From contig CAKKST010000249.1 in NCBI GenBank assembly GCA_919903585.1, forward strand, positions 1 to 9,310: 9,310 nt of DNA, given 5' to 3'. The first letter of the stretch is position 1. Each line of letters opens with the position of its first letter. The position numbers and the translations under genes are program-made. Below, one piece after another: positions 6,707 through 9,310 of the stretch. The stretch is from Nitrospiria bacterium (GTDB taxonomy: Bacteria; Nitrospirota; CAKKRA01; 9FT-COMBO-42-15). The notes under the pieces were generated by a model. The model did no database searches. It was given only the letters and a program-made list of their open reading frames with translations, and was not told where the DNA came from.

Positions 6707-7545
6707 CTTATCTCATAACTCAGGGATTGCTTTGTTCCATTCCTCACAATATCAACACTAATGCTCTTTTCATCCTTAAGGCTCTGGTAGGTCTGGAAGA
6801 ATTTATTGGGGTCGTCTATTTCAACGCCATTTATCCTCTGTATAACATCCCCATTTACAAGCCCGATCTTCTGATAGAGGCTGCTTGGCACTATCTCAAA
6901 TATCCTGAAACCTGTGGTCTTTCCATTATCAATTACAGGAACTACCCTCGCCTGCGTTAATAGCTGGTTCATATTCTCAAGGCTGCCTGTAACCTCTCTC
7001 TGATCAACGATGAATCTGTTATCAGAGACCCTTTTAACTGTTGAACCTGCTGCGCCCTTATTGGATGATTTTAGCTCTACAATATTCATATCATCAAAAA
7101 CCGGGACATCCATTTTCGTACCATCGGGCATCTTTAGTGTTATGCCCCTATAAGTTATTTTTACAATCTTTGCGCCGTCCTTAATATTCTGGTAGAGTTT
7201 ATAGACTACCTGCTCCTTTTCCTCATCAATAATTGCATAGGAGGCGTCCTCGCCCCCTGTAACGGTCCCTATTAATTTAACATCTGCTGCTGTTTTAACA
7301 GGTGCGGCGCCCTCACCCCTTGCACCCGGCGCCTCGCTTCCAAAGAGGTTTTTTTCAAATATCACAGAATAGTTGTTTATGTTTGCCTTTGGCTCAGGCA
7401 ATCTTTCCTTTTCTACGCTTGCAATAACCATTGGAACAGCCTCTATCTTCTTTGCAAGCATGCTGTCCAACGTATCTGCTGCAATATATGCAGATAGTGC
7501 AATCAGCATCCCGTTTATAATTGTAAAATATCTCTGATTAAACAT
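6703..7545 (-). CDS. gspC: Type II secretion inner-membrane coupling protein GspC
   Basis: This 280-residue bitopic protein links the inner-membrane platform to the periplasmic N0 domain of GspD and helps select substrates. There is a short cytoplasmic N-terminus and one membrane segment (about 7-27). The homology region is about 57-140 (NYSVIFEKNLFG at 58-69; VKLIGTVTGGEDASYAIID at 89-107), and a C-terminal PDZ domain spans about 185-280 (GFRIFEIVPSSLYQKIGL and NGDVIQRINGVEI). Having a PDZ domain rather than a coiled coil places it with the Klebsiella/Vibrio-type GspC. The start at 7545 has AGGA at 7554-7551, 5 nt upstream. It is the first gene of the secretion operon, with a promoter candidate at 7602-7574, and overlaps gspD by 4 nt. 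Confidence 0.93.
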   Translation of the reverse strand: MFNQRYFTIINGMLIALSAYIAADTLDSMLAKKIEAVPMVIASVEKERLPEPKANINNYSVIFEKNLFGSEAPGARGEGAAPVKTAADVKLIGTVTGGEDASYAIIDEEKEQVVYKLYQNIKDGAKIVKITYRGITLKMPDGTKMDVPVFDDMNIVELKSSNKGAAGSTVKRVSDNRFIVDQREVTGSLENMNQLLTQARVVPVIDNGKTTGFRIFEIVPSSLYQKIGLVNGDVIQRINGVEIDDPNKFFQTYQSLKDEKSISVDIVRNGTKQSLSYEIR

Positions 7546-7573
7546 TGTCGTCCTAAACTATTTTTATAATTGC

Positions 7574-7602
7574 ATATTAACATAGTTATTTTAAAATATC
7601 AA
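7574..7602 (-). promoter_or_regulatory. Predicted sigma70-type promoter of the gsp operon
   Basis: On the minus strand the -35 is TTGATA (7602-7597, 5 of 6 consensus), then a 17-nt spacer and -10 TAATAT (7579-7574, 4 of 6), preceded by TGT to give an extended -10 (TGnTAATAT). Transcription would start near 7567, about 22 nt before the gspC ATG, with the AGGA ribosome-binding site inside this leader. The GTAATTAC palindrome at 7611-7618 lies just upstream of the -35. The region is AT-rich, so chance matches are possible. Confidence 0.55.
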
Positions 7603-7655
7603 GGAGTTCTGTAATTACTAATAAGTTCATAAGCAGCTAATCATACTCCCTACAA

Positions 7656-7745
7656 CGTCTTTCCCGCCCCGTATCAAGTACGGGGTAAACTCCCGCGGGA
7701 ATCCAGAGCAAAAACACTGGGTTTCGGGTCAAGCCCGGAATGACG
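7656..7745. repeat. Dispersed palindromic repeat, copy B (between the J-domain gene and gspC)
   Basis: This 90-bp element is related to the repeat at 1207-1274. Its ends, cgtctttcc (7656-7664) and ggaatgacg (7737-7745), are inverted with one mismatch. Internal hairpins are ccccgta/tacgggg (7667-7685) and tttcggg/cccggaa (7722-7740, one G·T pair), both with TCAAG loops, plus the 10-bp palindrome tcccgcggga (7691-7700). The aatccag…ctgggtt pair corresponds to the core of copy A. It begins 8 nt past the stop of the upstream gene. No T-run follows the hairpins in the gene direction, so termination is not assured, though the structures may protect the 3' end of the message. Confidence 0.82.
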
Positions 7746-7752
7746 GGGGATT

Positions 7753-9249
7753 CTATTTCTTTGTGGAAAAGATGCCTTTTAAAAAGCCAAGCCCCGATCC
7801 CCCCTTCCTGCCGAGCTCGGTTAAGGCTGCTTCGTTTTCCGGTTCCCACCGCAATGCCTCTTCAAAGCTATCCTTCGCCTTATTCTCAAGGCCTGCCTTT
7901 TTATATATCCTTCCAATATTGATATAGTGCTCGGGGTTTGACGGCTCTATGGAAATAGCCTTTTTGCAGCTCTCCTCTGCCTCGTGAAGCCTTCTTGGTA
8001 TGTGGGAAAGGGCATAGCCGAGATAAGAAAAATATTGCGCATTATGGGGATCCAGCCTTGTTGCCCAGCGAAAGGCGTCTGCTGCGCCCCAGTGATTCCC
8101 TTTATCCATATTCTTTTTCCCGATTATGAATTGTGCCCTTGCCTTATATATACTATCCTCCCTGCTCTCCTCTTTTTCTTTATGCTTCATTAATCTTGTT
8201 GCGAGGGACATATCATATTCCCTCTTTTTTTCTTCATCTATTAAAATATTATATGCCTCTGTAATGCGGCCAAAGAGCGACTCCAGTTCGTTTTTTAATT
8301 CAGACATTTCCTTTTGCAGGTGCCTGTCAGGATGATATTCCTTTGCCAGCCTGAAATAGGCCTTCCTTATCTCTGCCTCTGCTGCATCTTCCCTTACACC
8401 CAAGAGCTCATAATTATTTTGGTCCTTTAAATTAAGATAGGCGCCGTGTATCTTTTTTATATCTAAAGAGTCTGCCTCTGGTTTGGCCGCCTCTTCCTTA
8501 ATTTCTATCGCTTCTTTTGCCTTTTCCTCACCTTCTTTTTTCTCAGCAAGAAAACCGATAGCATATAATAAATAGATGCTTCTCAGGGCATTAAACTCGT
8601 TTTGTTCAGAGATATTACATATATCCTTTAACCTGTTTTTGCCATTTACCAATAACAATATCTTTTCCTCATCGCCAGCTAATTTAATATCCTGAAATAT
8701 ATTTAAGGGATTGGATGATACTGCTGGTATACTGTCTAATGACGGCAGACCCTCCCTTATTCTGCCAAAATCATTTATTCTTTTAATCCCCTCAATGATT
8801 ATATTGCCTGTGCTTATATCAAGGGTGATAACCTCATCCATCGGCAGTTCACCTGGTATAAATTCATATTCCCCTTTTTCAAAGAGAAATATACTAATTA
8901 TAATTTCTTTTATCTGATATTTTACAGCCCAGAGCAGTTCTTTAGCTGTTATAAGTTTCTGCTCTAAAAAAATCTGCCCCTGTCTCTTCCCTGTCTCTTT
9001 TATCAGTCTTGTTGATAAATCAAACTGCTCTTTATTTATTTTTCCCAAACTTAATAATACATCACCAAGCCGGTCATCCTCTATATTTGATGAGGCAAAT
9101 ATAATATAACCGTCTTTTATAAACAGCCTTTTTTCAACCGGCGGATTTTGAAATATAAGCATACCTGTTGCCTTTTCCTCCCTCAGATTATTTATAATAT
9201 ACGGCAGCGGTATTTTTTTTATATTACCCTTTTTAGGTATTTCAGTCAT
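7753..9249 (-). CDS. DUF4388 (PATAN-type) – J-domain – TPR fusion protein
   Basis: This 498-residue, probably cytoplasmic protein has no signal peptide or clear membrane segment. Residues about 10-230 fit the DUF4388 family: KKIPLPYIINNLREEKATGMLIF, KRLFIKDGYIIFASSN, and two RLG-type motifs starting at R60 and R89. A charged Lys/Glu linker (about 236-262) leads to a J-domain (about 278-347) with NYELLGV, the HPD triad at 306-308, and ITEAYNILIDEEKKREYD. Residues about 367-475 hold TPR-like helices (AADAFRWATRLDPHNAQYFSYLG, AEESCKKAISIEPSNPEHYINIG, AKDSFEEALRWEPENEAAL). HPD implies stimulation of a DnaK/Hsp70 ATPase; DUF4388 is widespread in deltaproteobacterial signalling and gliding-type proteins. 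No function in secretion is known to me. It is on the same strand as gspC but separated by 207 nt with a repeat and a promoter, so co-transcription is uncertain. Confidence 0.85.
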   Translation of the reverse strand: MTEIPKKGNIKKIPLPYIINNLREEKATGMLIFQNPPVEKRLFIKDGYIIFASSNIEDDRLGDVLLSLGKINKEQFDLSTRLIKETGKRQGQIFLEQKLITAKELLWAVKYQIKEIIISIFLFEKGEYEFIPGELPMDEVITLDISTGNIIIEGIKRINDFGRIREGLPSLDSIPAVSSNPLNIFQDIKLAGDEEKILLLVNGKNRLKDICNISEQNEFNALRSIYLLYAIGFLAEKKEGEEKAKEAIEIKEEAAKPEADSLDIKKIHGAYLNLKDQNNYELLGVREDAAEAEIRKAYFRLAKEYHPDRHLQKEMSELKNELESLFGRITEAYNILIDEEKKREYDMSLATRLMKHKEKEESREDSIYKARAQFIIGKKNMDKGNHWGAADAFRWATRLDPHNAQYFSYLGYALSHIPRRLHEAEESCKKAISIEPSNPEHYINIGRIYKKAGLENKAKDSFEEALRWEPENEAALTELGRKGGSGLGFLKGIFSTKK

Positions 9250-9288
9250 ATAAGATTATCCTAATGCGTTTTTTAATTTTTATTAAAA

Positions 9289-9294
9289 ATTATA
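9289..9294 (-). promoter_or_regulatory. Possible -10 box of the DUF4388/J-domain/TPR gene
   Basis: A consensus TATAAT lies on the minus strand about 40 nt before the ATG at 9249-9247; its -35 would fall outside the window. The ribosome-binding site would be AGGA about 9 nt upstream of the ATG. The surroundings are extremely AT-rich and include a perfect 8+1+8 inverted repeat at 9275-9291 that overlaps this box, so the call is weak. Confidence 0.3.
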
Positions 9295-9310
9295 TTCAAT
9301 CTATTTTTTT

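Noticed and set aside
7611..7618. GTAATTAC palindrome upstream of the gspC -35 as an operator
   Set aside because: Only 8 bp in AT-rich DNA, with no second copy or known regulator match; mentioned in the promoter entry only.
7656..7745. Copy B as an intrinsic terminator for the J-domain gene
   Set aside because: The hairpins are strong but no T-tract follows them in the direction of transcription, so it was annotated as a repeat instead.
7637..7849. 70-residue minus-strand reading frame over the end of the J-domain gene
   Set aside because: It is out of frame with the real gene and its second half is a translation of the palindromic repeat (VIPGLTRNPV).

Overview
The window is a block of minus-strand genes from a Gram-negative (diderm) bacterium: most of a type II secretion system (T2SS) operon and, upstream of it, one multidomain gene. 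Reading right to left, the direction of transcription, the order is: DUF4388–J-domain–TPR protein (9249→7753), gspC (7545→6703), gspD (6706→4727), gspE (4713→3007), gspF (3005→1788), gspG (1727→1287), gspH (1177→668), gspI (693→337) and gspJ (344→beyond base 1). The order C-D-E-F-G-H-I-J is the classical one. The cut end of gspJ implies that gspK, gspL and gspM may follow outside the window. I see no plus-strand gene, tRNA, rRNA, CRISPR array or insertion sequence.

The genes form one machine. GspC links the inner membrane to the secretin and GspD is the outer-membrane channel. GspE is the cytoplasmic ATPase and GspF the inner-membrane platform. GspG is the major pseudopilin, and GspH, GspI and GspJ are minor pseudopilins with leaders for a prepilin peptidase (GspO/PilD) encoded elsewhere. 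Junctions are tight: ATGA overlap C/D, 13 nt D-E, 1 nt E-F, and overlaps H/I and I/J. This supports one translationally coupled transcript. The two exceptions are 60 nt between gspF and gspG, holding a polypurine repeat, and 109 nt between gspG and gspH, holding a hairpin repeat and a 14-bp tandem duplication at the gspH start. A good sigma70-like promoter with an extended -10 lies just before gspC.

Two copies of a dispersed palindromic repeat are present, at 1207-1274 and 7656-7745. Hairpin repeats of this kind, whose translations give strings such as 'VIPAEAGIQ', are common in proteobacterial and related environmental genomes. Together with moderate GC and a DUF4388/J-domain/TPR fusion, they suggest a deltaproteobacterial (Desulfobacterota/Myxococcota), Nitrospirota or related lineage. 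That placement is weak inference.

Most of the window is conventional. The less usual points are: a pair of RLG-type motifs in the same 29-residue register in both GspE and the DUF4388 protein, resembling the MshEN cyclic-di-GMP module; a GspD that appears to lack one periplasmic N-domain and has a long Pro/Ala linker; the repeat placed where it could uncouple gspG from gspH expression; a possible five-codon minicistron overlapping the gspH start; and a nested insertion inside the second repeat.
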